A DNA stretch of 64,000 bases from Laburnicola sp. R22_1. Taxonomy: Eukaryota > Ascomycota > Dothideomycetes > Pleosporales > Didymosphaeriaceae. The position numbers and the translations under genes are program-made. This document shows positions 30,557 to 42,686 of the stretch, one piece after another. Every line of letters starts with the position of its first letter. Within the stretch, counting starts at the first letter, position 1. The DNA is taken from contig JACONQ010000005.1 of assembly GCA_014281115.1 (NCBI GenBank), positions 62,001 through 126,000 on the forward strand, given 5' to 3'. Below the pieces are notes generated by a model, which worked only from the letters and a program-made list of their open reading frames with translations, did not search any database and had not been told where the DNA came from.

Positions 30557-33261
30557 CTTGACGGTGTTTGTTGGTGGTATTAAGCTAAGGTAGCGTGTAA
30601 TTATTAGGTACGTAGGTAGATTGACTGACAACAGTCTTGCAAAGCGATGGACAGACCAAGTGAATGGATGAGGGAGAAAAAAACAGCAGCTCAGGAGACG
30701 CGCGCGCCTTTTATTATGCTTTGCAATTTCTCAACTGCCCCTGTCTAGCCTGTATTTGTCGGATGCAAGTCCCTGCAGCTGGCCTGGCCCAGCAACGGCG
30801 CGCCGGTCAGGGGGTGGCCACATGCACGGCCAATAATATGGCCTGTTTTGTCCGCACGCTTACGCCGCTCTGTGGCGATGCGCGACGGCTCATTTCGCCG
30901 TCGTACTCGGGTTCCGGAACGCTGAATCAACTTTGGAGTTTGGAGAGACGCGCGTTGTTGTGTGCTGGCTGGTCTGCGACTCTGCGTGCTACTAGCGGGT
31001 GTGGTGCGATGCGGTGCTCCATGCAGTGCATTCTCGACGGGAGAGAATACTGGCGAAGAGGGAGTGATTGTGTGCCTGTCGTCGTCTGGTCCGCCCTCAT
31101 GTTTCATCAGGCAGAGGCCACGCCATCCGTCCTGCATCCTTTCATCAGACGATCGCGATCACGATCACAGCATCACGCCCGCGTCCTCACCATCGTAACT
31201 TTCTTTCAGCCGCACTGCCGACTCATTCTAGCCTCTCCCTCCATCGACGCCCTCTCCGCGCACCACGCATAAGAAAGAGATCTCTAGACAGCAATACCTC
31301 CTCTAGCAATCTGCTTTACCAAATTTGCTTGCCAGATGCAACAATGCGTGCGATGTCCCTCCCAGTTGCCAACGTCGGTACCTACCTACCTAAAAATAGC
31401 CCCCTCGCGACCTATACACCGTATACAGTAAAGCGGGACCCACTTCCGCCGGACACTAGCCTTGTGCGGTGGAAACGCCCCGCCGGCGCAATTGGCTCGC
31501 CACACGTTCCAATACTTTTCGCTTGCGGCGTTGGGATGCCTTCGATAGTTGAGACCTTTTTTTTCTTTGGCTCTTATGTAAGGGGGTGGGGAGCCGTGGT
31601 TGAGGGCTTACGACGCGCGGTGGCGGTGTGGGGTTGGTAGGGCTCAGCTGATGAGGTAGGTACCTAGGTAGGCCTTCCTTTGTAATTATGGATGGAGCAG
31701 GGGAGGTATTACAAGCGTACTTTGGAGGATTCTAGGTGGTACGACAGTCGTTGTAGCTTGTCTTGCTAGGCAGTGTCTTGTCTTGTTGTTACCGTATGTG
31801 TGTCGCTGTGAACTCTTAAATGCATAGGGCGAGGCGCAGAGTCTGATGTATGTATGACTGGTCGACCATCACAGTTTTATCATTAATTGGGATGGATGGG
31901 TAAGAAAATCGGGCAACGATACTTGACCACACACGCCCAATCCTTTAACAATAAAGAAGCCCCCGCCCGCACTTTTCACGAACGCTGCCTCGATGCGCTA
32001 GAAACCCGGAATAGTCCGTCCGAATTTATTCTCCGTGGGGCTACCTGCCAGAGAAAACGTGCTCGAAAATTGTACGTTCTACGAGTGCACACTCACCTAG
32101 CAGTACCACCTGGGTAGTCCTCGAGAACAGCGACAGATCCACCTCGTTCCAGTTGGTATACAGCAACTGAGCTGTGACACGTAGATCCTAGAGTGCGCGT
32201 TCGTACTTTCGTCATTCCATGATTAGTCGGCGCTCATGACGTTGGAGAGGTGCACGCTGGATGTAGATGTCTTGCAGCTTAGCCACAGGACTGGAAACGC
32301 GTGGCGGGACGCGTCACGCAGGCCACGAGTCCTTCTGCTGCTTGATAACCACTACTGCCAGGACGTAATCAACAGCGGGAATCTTAGTTGGAGTGATGGC
32401 AGATGTGACGTAGATGTCGGTGATGGTGAGAGATTGTAAGCTGTTGCGGAGGATGGCAGATGTCGGACGCAGTAGCGAAGATAGACTTGTCCAAATTGCT
32501 TGGTAGTTTGGAAGTGGATGGGTATCTGAGCAGTGGGGTGGATTGTGTCCTCCTCCTGCGAGTATAGGCTTCGTATCGCAAGAGATATAAAAAGATCAGG
32601 CCGTAGTTTCGATCCAGCTGCTCGAATCCGTATGGAAGCGACAGTCAGTCGGCTATGTCTTAACAGACGGTGGTCGAGGAGCAAGGCTTCAATGCGAGAT
32701 GTATGCGTTGATGCCTGATGGGTATCTTCCAAGGTCCATATGGGAACAATGAAGTCGACAGCGCTGTTCGCTTAGGCTGGTAGGGACGCTTTCCCGTGAG
32801 GCTGGAGATGTGTGTATACTGTCGAACTTATACCGTCGTGGCAGAGGTTGCAGAGCGGGGGTGGCCCTGGAGGACGCGAGATCACGTGTCCTTATTGCCT
32901 GAGGCCTCAACGTGTCAGTTCTTTTACATCAAGAAGCAATTCATCTACCATGAACGCTCTTCAACCCTTGCCAATATTGCCAATAAAGTTCTGATCAGCT
33001 CAATCTGAAACGTCAGCACAGTTTCCGAGATACGACAGGACCGGCAGCCTGCCCGATGCAGGTCTCCTGAGCGCGACAGGCCCCTCGATTGGCCGCAGGA
33101 CGGATCGTCGGCGTTCAACCAGGCGATGTTTACCAGGCGGTGATGCCGTGGAACCGCGAAGGGGTCCAGCTGAGAGCAGACGCGATGCCGTGACCGTCGT
33201 CTACGCATCGTCCTCCCCTTTCACTCTCTTTGCATCCGCTCGTTTCCCAGACGTCACCGCC
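30557..33261. other. 2.7-kb intergenic region without a supported gene
   Basis: Many overlapping short frames on both strands (for example 30664-31272 plus, 31068-31640 plus, 32352-32732 minus) but no recognisable motif, signal peptide or splice-linked extension. Repeated acctacctacct/ggtaggtacctaggtagg patches occur near 31380 and 31655-31675. The stretch contains the promoters of the two divergent surface-protein genes, which sit at its two ends. Confidence 0.5.
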
Positions 33262-34116
33262 ATGTGGTTTTTCGCAGCTGCGTCGCTGCTGGTGACGCAT
33301 TTCGTTGCAGGCGCTGTCGCGCACGGCCAGGGCGGGTGGGACTGGGTTCATGCGCTGCCTGGTTGCTGGGAAGAGTGTCTGAGGGGCACGAGCGATGGGT
33401 GTGATTCAAAGAGCTGTGAGTCTGTCTACGGTCTGTGAGGGTGGACGCGTGCTAATACACTACTACCAGGCATATGCGAGTCTAGCCAACATGCCGAGTA
33501 CCTCACGACCGCTGTCGAATGCGCAGTGCAATCCTGCGGCGCCGATGGGCTCCAGGTCGGCTTGACGTTCCTCGCGCCTCTACAGATGTACTGCGCCGCC
33601 ACTGGGAACGACATCCCTGGCTCCATTATGAAGAGCGCGTATACGTGTGCGACTGCGACGGCAGGAGCACCTAGTCCATCCCCAACCCGCAAAGTCGAGC
33701 ACTCTCTCTCTTCGCACGGAGGCGCCCACCAGACGAGGAAGGAAGCAAGCAATGAACTGCAGAGCACGATAACAAGCACCGTCACGCTGACGACGACCAG
33801 CGGGGATGGGGACACACTGCAAGTCCTGATCCCGATCGTGATGGGACCAAGTACCATGACGACGGGAGAAATGATCACTTCGACACTGGACAGCAAGCCA
33901 ACCGCCAGCCCGGCTGCGACGTCGACTCCTGAGCCTGCGGCCCCAGCACCGACACAAATGCAAGACGCGCCCTCGTCTTCTGCAGAACCGCAGGCAACAA
34001 ATATTGGCGGCGGGAGCCCGTTCGATCTCGCGCAGGGCAAGGCAGCGCAGTGGAGCTCCTCGCGCGGAGTTATTATAGGCGCTGGCCTTGTGGTCGGAAT
34101 GTTCATGAGACTCTAG
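33262..34116 (+). CDS. CFEM-domain GPI-anchored protein
   Basis: Two exons, 33262-33415 and 33470-34116, with a 54-nt intron (GTGAGT, branch CTAAT, CAG); 266 residues. A signal peptide (about residues 1-20, MWFFAAASLLVTHFVAGAVA) is followed by an eight-cysteine CFEM domain: LPGCWEEC, GC, then across the splice SCICESS (the CxC hallmark), AVECAVQSC and MYC, plus a further Cys at YTC. The intron splits a codon of the CxC motif, so the spliced frame is needed to see the domain. A long Ser/Thr/Pro-rich stalk and a C-terminal hydrophobic tail (GVIIGAGLVVGMFMRL) indicate GPI anchoring. CFEM proteins act in heme/iron capture or at the host surface. The gene stops 120 bases before a nested transposon block. 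Confidence 0.9.
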
Positions 34117-34424
34117 ACAATCGCATGTTTGTCGATGTGTATATGATGTAATAATCGGGAGGGAACTACATGGCATGCGATGATACCACGGGCCTCGGGC
34201 CGAGATCTTATAATCGGACGAATACTGTAGCACATACAGTCCCCCCCACCAGCTTAGGTGCGTAGCGTAGTATCAGTGCTTTCGTGGTGTCAGGGGGGCA
34301 GGTAAGAATTTTCTTTCACAAATTTTGACAGTGCGCACCTGGGACTTGTTCGCGGGCATACTAATAAGCAATCCTAGGTATACTAGTAACGTATTATACT
34401 AGAGGGTCCTACTTAGGAGCTATA

Positions 34425-36295
34425 ACGTACTTTGCACTCGAGTCGATCATTCCATCGAGTCGATCACTTTGCCAAGACCCCACCAAGTTCTGTACTATTC
34501 ACGATAGTACAGAGTCAACACGAACTATTTTTAATAGTCCAAATAGGCCAATCTATTCAGAATCTACTTCTACAGGCTGCCTACAGGTTGTTTTGTTATG
34601 CCCAGGCTTGCCGCAGCATCTATAGCGCCGTTGAGCAGATTCGCCTCTATTAGCGCGCACCCTCTTCTTCGCCTTTTGCCTATTACTGCGCGCCCCAAAC
34701 TCCTTTAGAGTGGCCAGCTGCTGGCCCTCTTTAGCTGTGAGGACTCCTTCACGCTGTACTCGCTTTCTTTTATGCGATTTACGTCGCGTGGCGGCCTTAT
34801 TAGCAGCTTAAAGTTCGGTGTTGCGTTTAGTTATCAACACTAAAGAATGCCCTATTAGCTTGGCGCCTTTAACAAGCTTTTCCACCGCCTTAACTATATA
34901 AGTTAGGGAACTATCTATATGCCTTTAAATCCTCTGCTTAACTAGCGTTAATTGCGACCTAAGTTTTGTACTATTTCGCGAAGTTTGCAACTCCTATATA
35001 CTATCGCGAATAGTATAAAGTGGAGGCGTACGCAGGCGGACGTTAAGCTACGATATTACAACTTCTGGGTTGTGGGGCACTAGGCCAGCACCTTAAAAGC
35101 CTCCTTTAATATTACTTTTAGTAATTAAAGCCTTAAAAGCAGCAATAAAGCAAGGTAGAAACTTAATTTTAGTAATGTGCGTAATGTGGTTACGTATTAG
35201 ATTCTTAGCTTAGCGCCTATACGCCTTCTTTAACGGCGCAAAACAACCCACGTTAAGTAGCTGCAAGAGGTACGACGAATATAGAGGCATATAGAGAGTA
35301 ATAATATTACTCTTTTTATAGTAATTCTAAAATTCGAGCGAGTTATAACTTTCGTGGCCATTAATAATAAGCAAACGTGCTTTACTAGTAGTACGCCTCT
35401 TTATATGCTTATTAAAGTACTTTAGCTATTATAGACTAAGCTTATTTATTATCTAGCCGTTTTTAGAGATTGTAATAACCTAATTATAAGGTAGATCCTT
35501 CTCCTTATACTAGACGGAGAGGTGGTGCTTGCCTCTAAAGATAATAAAGGGTGGGATCCACTACCCCATTGCGTTAATACCTTAGATAACTATTATCCAC
35601 TTCCTATTGCCCTACTGTATCTACTTTAGCTGTCCTTAACGCTTAGAGCCTATAACTACTACTCTAGTTAATATTATGCCTATTATAAAGCCAGACTCGT
35701 CGAAATTGTAGGTGTCCTTATTTAGGATACCATACTTGGCCTTTATATTCTCCACAAGCCGGAACCAGCCTCGTATCACCTTAGGATCCTCCTAGAGAGC
35801 TTTCTTATAGTCGTACTTTCGATTAAACTTAACTTAAAGCTTTAGCTAGCGCTTAACAAAGTTATAAGGCTACCTCTGGCCAACTGGCTTATAGTGGCGT
35901 GCAGCTAGTAAAGAATTAGCTATATCTTTTATAGCATTAAGCCGGGGCGGAAATCCTCGCGCGTCTAGATTAAGTATATGCTGCACAATTACCTGCTCCT
36001 CTCTTATAGTAAGTCTTATTTTATTAGGTGCGCAGTTGCGTCTAAACGTCTTTCTAGCGCGTTAGTTGCTAAGTATACTTTAAGAGACGTTATAAAGGGC
36101 TGCAGCGTGTCGCTAAGAGAGTGTTGCGTCTTATTTAATAGCCTAAATTGTAAGCTGTATACGCGCTTCTTTTAACGCTAGTAGTTTGTTATATGGTTAA
36201 GGCATCGCGTTATACTATTACTAATAGTACGTTTTAGTAGAGTTTTAGCAAAGTGATCGACTTAATAGAATAATTAACTCGAGTGCAAAGTACGT
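34425..36295 (-). mobile_element. Pogo/Fot1-like DNA transposon 1, heavily RIP-mutated
   Basis: Inverted ends ACGTACTTTGCACTCGAG at 34425 and, on the complement, at 36295, each flanked by TA (34423-34424, 36296-36297); 1871 bp. The minus strand carries a decayed DDE_1 transposase with NFDESGF at about 35695, WIPPFIIFRGKHH, LLIINGHESYNSLEF near 35330, and LLQLLNVGCFAPLKKAY near 35220. It is crossed by many TAG/TAA stops. Compared with element 2, it is more AT-rich and more damaged, so it is probably older or RIP-treated more often. Confidence 0.85.
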
Positions 36296-36297
36296 TA

Positions 36298-37271
36298 CTA
36301 TTAAAATAGTAAGCTTAGCTACCTAATATAAATACTAACTTTACTATATAATACTAAGTGCTATATTAGATACTAACTTAGCTAGATTCTTAGTATTATT
36401 ATTTTAATTTTAACTTTATATATTAATATATATAGTGCTAATAATTAGTATAAATTATTATAATTATTTAATTTCTATATAACTTTATACTACGTAAAAA
36501 TTAATAATATAGCTTTATAGCTATATAATATTATTAATATTACTAATAAATTTAATAATATATTTTTAATAAATTACTTTCTAACCTAGCTTTTTAAAAA
36601 TTTAATATTAAAAGGGTGCCTACTACCTTAGCTTTTAAAATTAGTAATAATATTACTAATAAGTATATAGATAGTTATAAAATATTAGATAAAAATAAAA
36701 TAGATATAAAGGTAGCTAGGTCGGCTTACTAAATATCTTTTTAAACTTTTTTTTAGTTTAAGGTTAAAGTAGATTAAAATAGAAGATTATTATATACTAC
36801 TATATACTATACCTAATTCTAATTAAAGACTAACCTTAAATACCTTAATAATTCTACACCCTTACATATCTATTAATATGTTATATTATTTACGATAAGT
36901 AGAATAGTAGTTTATAACTTAGAATAGTAGAAAAAGATAGCTTATAGTATGGCTACGCTAAAGTTATATCTCTCCTAAAGTTCTAAATAGCCTCTTTATA
37001 AAAATTTTACTTATAAGAGCCTTATACTAAGACTACTAAGCTTGCTTAGTAGTTTAAACACGCTTTTTATTATTATTACCTTTTTAAACTTTTTTAATTA
37101 CTAAGTAGAGGGCTTTGCTTTTTTATTATATTATTTAAGATAAAAGCCTTTATTATTCTACCTCTAGGTAGATAAAATAACGCTATATATAAAGGTAGCT
37201 AAAACTAATAAGAAGACTTTTAAAGAGTCTAAGCTAGAAATACGCGTGTTATATATATACTAAAGATATAC
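36298..37271 (-). repeat. Repeat X copy B, inverted and internally deleted
   Basis: On the minus strand, 37190-36720 aligns with the ends of repeat X copy A (7405-7700 then 8430-8560) and skips about 700 bases between them. The remainder (36298-36720) is AT-rich sequence I cannot assign. Confidence 0.55.
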
Positions 37272-39780
37272 TATATATATTAAATAGATACTCTATAGCT
37301 AGCTATATAGATATTAATATCTAATACTCTATATTAGTAAGTGTAAAGAGTATATAGAATAAGCATATAAGAAAGAAAATATTATAATAGAATAACTTAG
37401 TATTAATTACTTATCTTTAGAAAGGGTGTAAATAAAAAGAAGAAGTTTTTATAGTATATAGGCTATAGTGTATAGGTATTATATAATTTCTATATAATAC
37501 TATTATATAATAATATTATAACTTTAACCCCTTTAGGTGCTCTTATATTAAATAGATACTCTATAGCTAGCTATATAGACATTAAATTCTAATTCTCTAT
37601 ACTAGTAAGCGTAGAGGGTATATAGGACAATTGTATAAGAAAAAGAAAATAACATAACAAAATAACTTAGTATTAATTACTTATCTCTAGAGAGAGTGTA
37701 AATAGAAAGAAGAAGATTATGTAATATATAGGCTACAGTGTATAGGCATTATATAATTTCTATATAATACTATTATATAGTAATATTAAAATCTTAATAC
37801 TCTTAGGTACTCTTATCTATATAGTATACAGACACTAGTAAATTTTTATTTTAAAGTTACTATTAGTAGTTTTCTCTTTCTTTGCACAAACTATCTACTT
37901 ACTAATATTCACTCTATTTATTTATTATTTCCCTGTCTATACGCCTCCTACTCTGGCTAGTTTACTCTCGTTAATAGAAAGATTCTATTAAGTAACTATT
38001 TATTATACTTTGCTGCTATTTATTAGAGGCGTAATTAGGCTTATTAGTAATAGAGTAGTGGTCTGGCTAATAGTAGTCAAGAATAAGATTGCGTAGTTAA
38101 TAATAAGATTACAGCAATAATATATTATTTATATAGAGTTCTTTTACTTAGTTTATTTCTTATATAATAGGTAGACCTAGTTATCTTATCTATTTAGGTA
38201 GTAATATTAGGTAATTATGTAATATTAGATAAGGGGAATATAAACACTAATAAGGGGTAGAAATTAAGGCTCTAAACAAAAGAGAGAGGTATATAAGGTA
38301 GGCTTTCCTTTCTCTATTCTTCTCTTTCTTATTCTTTACTTTAAATATCTCTTTATATATATCTTTTCTCTCTAGCTCTTTTCTCTTTTTATTAAGCTAA
38401 TTCTCTATTTTATATAGTGCTAAATTATATCCCTTATTATATAATATCTTATCTTTATATAATACTAGCTTAGTGTAGATAATAGTGCTTATACTAGTAA
38501 GTCTTAACTAGCTAGGCCTTCCTAGCTTTAATGCCACTATAGTAACTCTTCTAGGCAGAAGAATGCGTATTACCCTCCTAACTAGTTTCTAGGCAAACTA
38601 TATATTTATTTACGGTATTTTTATTAATATAAATTCCTCTATTCTTTGCTTTTATATAGATACTAATTATGAAAAATAGGCTAAGAAGTTGCGTATTGCA
38701 CATTTGTCTTCGCACAATATTAATGTTATTCTTAATAGTAAACTTAAAGCAACGAGAGGCTTATCTATATAATTAATAATAGTGACAAAACTTCTAAATT
38801 TTGTTTAGTACAGTGGCATCTACTTTATAGTCAGTGTTAGTAAGCATCTTCTAAAGTCTTTTTATATAGGGATGTCCGAATTGTTAATAAAGGTAATAGA
38901 GTTCTTATTTAGTAAAGAAGAATATAGTCTCTTTCTTACTAATATTAAAGAAAGGGTGTTCCTATTTATATATAATAGGTATAGTTATGCTGTTCTTTTA
39001 TATAATAATATCTAGAATATTATTAAAGTAGGCACTCAGCTTATTAGCATTTACTAGTAATAGTAAAAATAGTGCTAAAGTATCTAGAATGTGGTAGGTA
39101 ACTATTTCTAATAGATTTATAATTTATATAGTTCTTAGAGATCCTTATAGATTCTAACCTCTAAAGCTAATATTAGTGTTACTAGGTATCTAATTAATCT
39201 TTATATAAGGGTTGTTTTATACGTATACCTCTAGCTATACCTTACTAATAGTAGAAATCCTTACTATATTTATGTTCTATAATTTACCTTAGTAGGTTAT
39301 ATAGTATTAATCTTTAAGAATAAACTATTTCGCACACTTTTCTAGCTCTGTCTTATAGATGTGTTTACTAGTTATGCAATAAAAATAGGCAGTAGTAGTT
39401 AGGTAGAACACTTAATTATTACTATTCTTATTATCTTTACTCTACTTCTCTTCTTTGTGCAAAGTAGGTTCCTTATTATTATACCCTTCTATATTCTAAA
39501 TATAGGACTAAACTATTTTGTATAAAGGCGTTTTATTAATATACTCTTTATAGAAGATAATATACTACCTTATTATGTGGGTACACTTATCGCGCGGATA
39601 GCTAGAAGACTAATAACTTTTCTTATAGCATACAAAGCACTTCTTTAGTCTTATACAAATGTTATTTAATTAGGATCTAAATCGCGATAATAATAGTACA
39701 AATTATCTACAAAATTCTTATCTATAAGAGACTAGTACTCTGTCTCTTTATATAGAAAAGTTATATTTGTAATTAGTGTA
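37272..39780 (-). mobile_element. Copia element copy 2: tandem LTRs plus internally deleted body
   Basis: Read on the minus strand. Two LTR copies lie back to back: 37551-37834 (complete) and 37272-37550 (lacking the first bases). The internal 3' part of the copia element follows leftward in element terms (37835-38690, matching about 15335-16190 of copy 1). The sequence then jumps directly to material matching about 12310 down to 11265 of copy 1. About 3 kb containing RT and RNase H is therefore deleted. The body is cut at 39780 by pogo-like element 2, and no 5' LTR follows on the other side. Confidence 0.75.
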
Positions 39781-41631
39781 ACGTGTTTACAAGCGAGCCG
39801 CGCGTACAAGTAAGCCGCGCGCCCTACCAAGTCTCTCAGCCTTTTGCAGGCTGTATATTAACAACGCATCAAAATTCTATTAATATAATAGCTATCCTAA
39901 ATCAAGCAGTATCTATAGAAGCTTTCTTGCACGTACGTGAGTTGTGCCCAGGCTCCCTGCAGCGCGTGCAGCGCGCTGAAGCCTGCCGGCTCGCACCTAA
40001 CCGCGCCTGGCTATACCGCGTTTCTCCCTCTAGTTGCTGCTTAATAGCCTTCTAAGCAATAATATCCTCTCCCTCTGCCTTTGATAGGGTGCCTTGCTTC
40101 TGGATCCGCTTCTTTTTGCGCTGTTTACGCGTTGTGGCTGCCTTATTTGCCCTCTATAGACTAGCTATCTTATCGCGCATAAGCACTATTGAATGCGCCA
40201 TTCTCTTAGCCCCTCTTGTAAGCCGATTAAGCGACTGGATAACTGATGTAGGAGAGGATCCTTAATGCCTTTGGATCCGCTCACGAACTAGAGTTGACTA
40301 AGCGCCTAGCTCGCGCGCGTTGCTTGGTGTTGCAGACTCCCATAGGGACTCTAGTAGGGCTGCTGGCGACGGCGTACGAAGCTTCACATCAAGCTTTAAT
40401 ATCACCGCCTCTAGATTGTGTGGGACTAGCCTAGCGCCTCGAAAGCTTGCGCAGATATTCTCCTTTATAATTGACTGGTTGTAGGCGGCGCGGAAGGCTG
40501 GTAGAAACTCAAGCTTAGTGATATGGTTGATGTGGTCGCGTATCAGGCCCTCGACCTGGCGCCCGTACGCCCGCTTCAACGGCGAGAAACAGCCAACGTC
40601 AAGCGGCTGCAGAAGGTGTGGCAAATGTGGCGGCATATAGAGAGTGTAGATCTTATTCTCCTTGTAGATCTCCTAGAATTTGAGCGAGTTGTGACTCTTA
40701 TAGCTATTAAGTATTAGTAGCTAACGCGCGCCTACTCTACGCTCTACTGTATGCTTAATAAAATGCTGTAGCTAGGCAACACCAAGCTCGTTCGTAGTCC
40801 AGCCATTGTCGCTAAGACCAATAGCCTAGTTACCTGGTATATCGTCGCCCTCGTACCAGGCAGAGAGGTGGTACTGGCCAGCGAAGATGATAAAGGGCGG
40901 GATTGCCCACCCAGTAGCGTTGATTCTGTGGATCGCCGTCACCCACTCACAATTGCCTGGCTGGATCGCTTTTGGCCGGCCACGCCTCTCTGAGCTAGTA
41001 ACGACTAGCTGGGAGGATATTTTACCCATTAGAAAGCCAGTCTCGTCGAAGTTGAAGGTATCCTTGTCGCAGATACCGTAGGTGGCCTTTGTACGTGCTA
41101 CTAGCTCAAACCAGGCCTGTATAACCGTCGGGTCCTCGCAGAGGGCTCGCTGTCGATCGTAGGGTTGATTAAATCGCGTTGTGAGGCTGTCTGTTCGCTT
41201 GACAAAGTTCCTAGGCCACTGCTGGCCAACGTGGCCTGCGCTGCGCTTAGTGAGCAGCTTATTCGCCATATCTCGTACAGCACCTAGAGTGGGCGCAAAG
41301 CCTCGCGAATCTAGGTCAAGTATATGCTCAACAATCACCTCCTCTTCAAGCTTGGTAAGCTTCTTTGATTTGGGCTTAGAGTCGCGTCGCGCAGTGATTC
41401 CTGCGCGTCGGCCGCGAAGTGTTGTTTCAGGGACGCAAAACGTTGCGGCAGCGCGTTTTATACTTCGTATTTGACTGGAATTGATAGCTGAAAGAGCTAG
41501 GTAGATATTTGCTTCTTTATAGCGCAATTGAGCAGACAATAGTTGAGCCATTGTAGTTTGTATGAGACGCGTTGTAGAAAGTTGGTGGGGCGCGCGGCTC
41601 ACTTGTACGCGCGGCTCGCTTGTAAACACGT
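39781..41631 (-). mobile_element. Pogo/Fot1-like DNA transposon 2 with decayed transposase
   Basis: About 50-bp terminal inverted repeats (ACGTGTTTACAAGCGAGC at 39781 and on the complement from 41631) with two mismatches, flanked by TA on both sides; 1851 bp. The minus strand encodes a transposase in two open pieces, 41629-40826 and 40636-40298. An N-terminal helix-turn-helix (QIRSIKRAAATFCVPETTLR) precedes a CENP-B-like segment (EEEVIVEHILDLDSRGFAP), the first catalytic Asp (NFDETGF) and RINATGWAIPPFIIF. The second catalytic block reads NSYKSH instead of the family's DGHESH, with TAG stops on both sides; all changes fit C-to-T/G-to-A transitions. It ends with LLQPLDVGCFSPLKRAYGRQ. Inactive, but much better preserved than element 1. 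Confidence 0.9.
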
Positions 41632-42060
41632 TAACTTTTTAACTACTTTATTATTATTATAACTTTTCTAAAAATTTATATAATAATTTATTAGTACTAT
41701 ATTTTTACATAATAATATACGTAATATTTAATAACTAGTAATATAAAGAGTTTTTTATTAATTACTAACTAATTACGTAATACAAATAGTATTTTTATAA
41801 TAAATAATTAAAGACTAGTATTTTCTCTATAAATCTATTAAAACATTAAAATTATAGCTTTACTAGTATAAAAGTTATAAAGCTTTAAAAAATACTTATT
41901 TAGACTATTTATACATATCTACGCAAGTCTATATATATCTATATATCTCTAAGCATTTTTGTACTAGTAAATTACTTATATAAAAATGCGTATAAATACG
42001 CAAGTCTACGCACATCTACGCATAATTTGCATAGTTAAGCAGAAAAACTTTCCTGATGTA
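41632..42060. repeat. AT-rich repeat block shared with 50808-51190
   Basis: About 400 bases beginning TAACTTTTTAACTACTTTAT and ending near ctttcctgatgta align with 50808-51190 in the same orientation, including aagagttttttattaattac and gcatttttgt-ctag blocks. The second copy leads into a hAT transposase relic, whereas this one leads into the right TIR of the outer element. Confidence 0.65.
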
Positions 42061-42573
42061 ATGTACTAAGTAGGACCCCCTATTACTAGTATGCCTAGGA
42101 TTGCTTATTAGTATGCCCGCGAACAAGTCCCTGCGCACCTAGCCGCACGAAAGCACTGATACTACGCTGCACACCCGAGCCGGGGGGGGGGACTGTATTT
42201 TTATTAATTCGAAGACATAATGAAATAATCCCTTCGTATTTAGATTCAAATTCTACGCGTGGTGCCATATACGGGCCGACTTTTCGGCTCCCGCACACAC
42301 ACACAGTGCACACACACATGCACGGACCATATCCGACTCCCAAGAATCTAATCGTAGTAGCAGCGATCCTTCCCGAGATCACCAGCCACATCCAGTCTCC
42401 ACAGCTGATTACCTACTCGACACCTCTTCGCACCACACTCAAGCCGAGGTTTGTTTTTAAGAAAGCTGAAAAAAACCCAGGCAATCCTGTGCCACGGCGG
42501 AGGGACGGAGCAACTCAAGAATTCGGCCGAGGCACTAACGCAAGGCCCGCATTTTCGCATGGTTTGAGTTTCG

Positions 42574-42580
42574 TATATAA
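42574..42580 (+). promoter_or_regulatory. TATA box of the CYP505 gene
   Basis: TATATAA lies 107 bases upstream of the ATG, within the only GC-balanced promoter stretch between the transposon TIR and the gene (42198-42686). That gap holds a long poly-G end of the TIR, a CA repeat (42294-42318) and no other gene. Confidence 0.55.
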
Positions 42581-42686
42581 GAAACGCCGACCTACTCAGG
42601 TCTTCAGACTCGATACCCCACTTACTTGACCGTGACCTTTCTTCTCTGTACGATTTTGTCGCCAGTACTTGTGTTGGCTTGCTACG

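Larger units (their letters stand above)
34237..42195. mobile_element. Outer TIR transposon (nested block) with TA target duplication
   Basis: Terminal inverted repeats begin CAGTCCCCCCC at 34237 and, on the complement, at 42195; both are flanked by TA (34235-34236 and 42196-42197). The arms match over about 50 bases (sharing GCGTAGTATCAGTGCTTTCG), then again after unequal spacers over GGGACTTGTTCGCGGGCATA and the following TAATAAGCAATCCTAGG. The left arm carries about 40 extra bases between the two blocks. CAGT termini with TA duplication fit Tc1/mariner-pogo superfamily elements. The interior is filled by later insertions (pogo-like 1, repeat X copy B, copia copy 2, pogo-like 2), and I cannot identify the outer element's own transposase. 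Confidence 0.7.

Noticed and set aside
30664..31640. Overlapping plus-strand frames of 202 and 190 codons
   Set aside because: No motif, no signal peptide and no splice support; overlapped by equally long antisense frames, as expected in non-coding GC-balanced DNA.
34332..42140. Apparent 9-bp target duplication TGCGCACCT around GGGACTTG-type inverted ends, suggesting a Mutator-like element
   Set aside because: The inverted repeats continue outward to CAGTCCCCCC at 34237 and 42195 with TA flanks. The 9-mer contains a palindromic TGCGCA inside the longer arms, so it is part of the repeat, not a target duplication.
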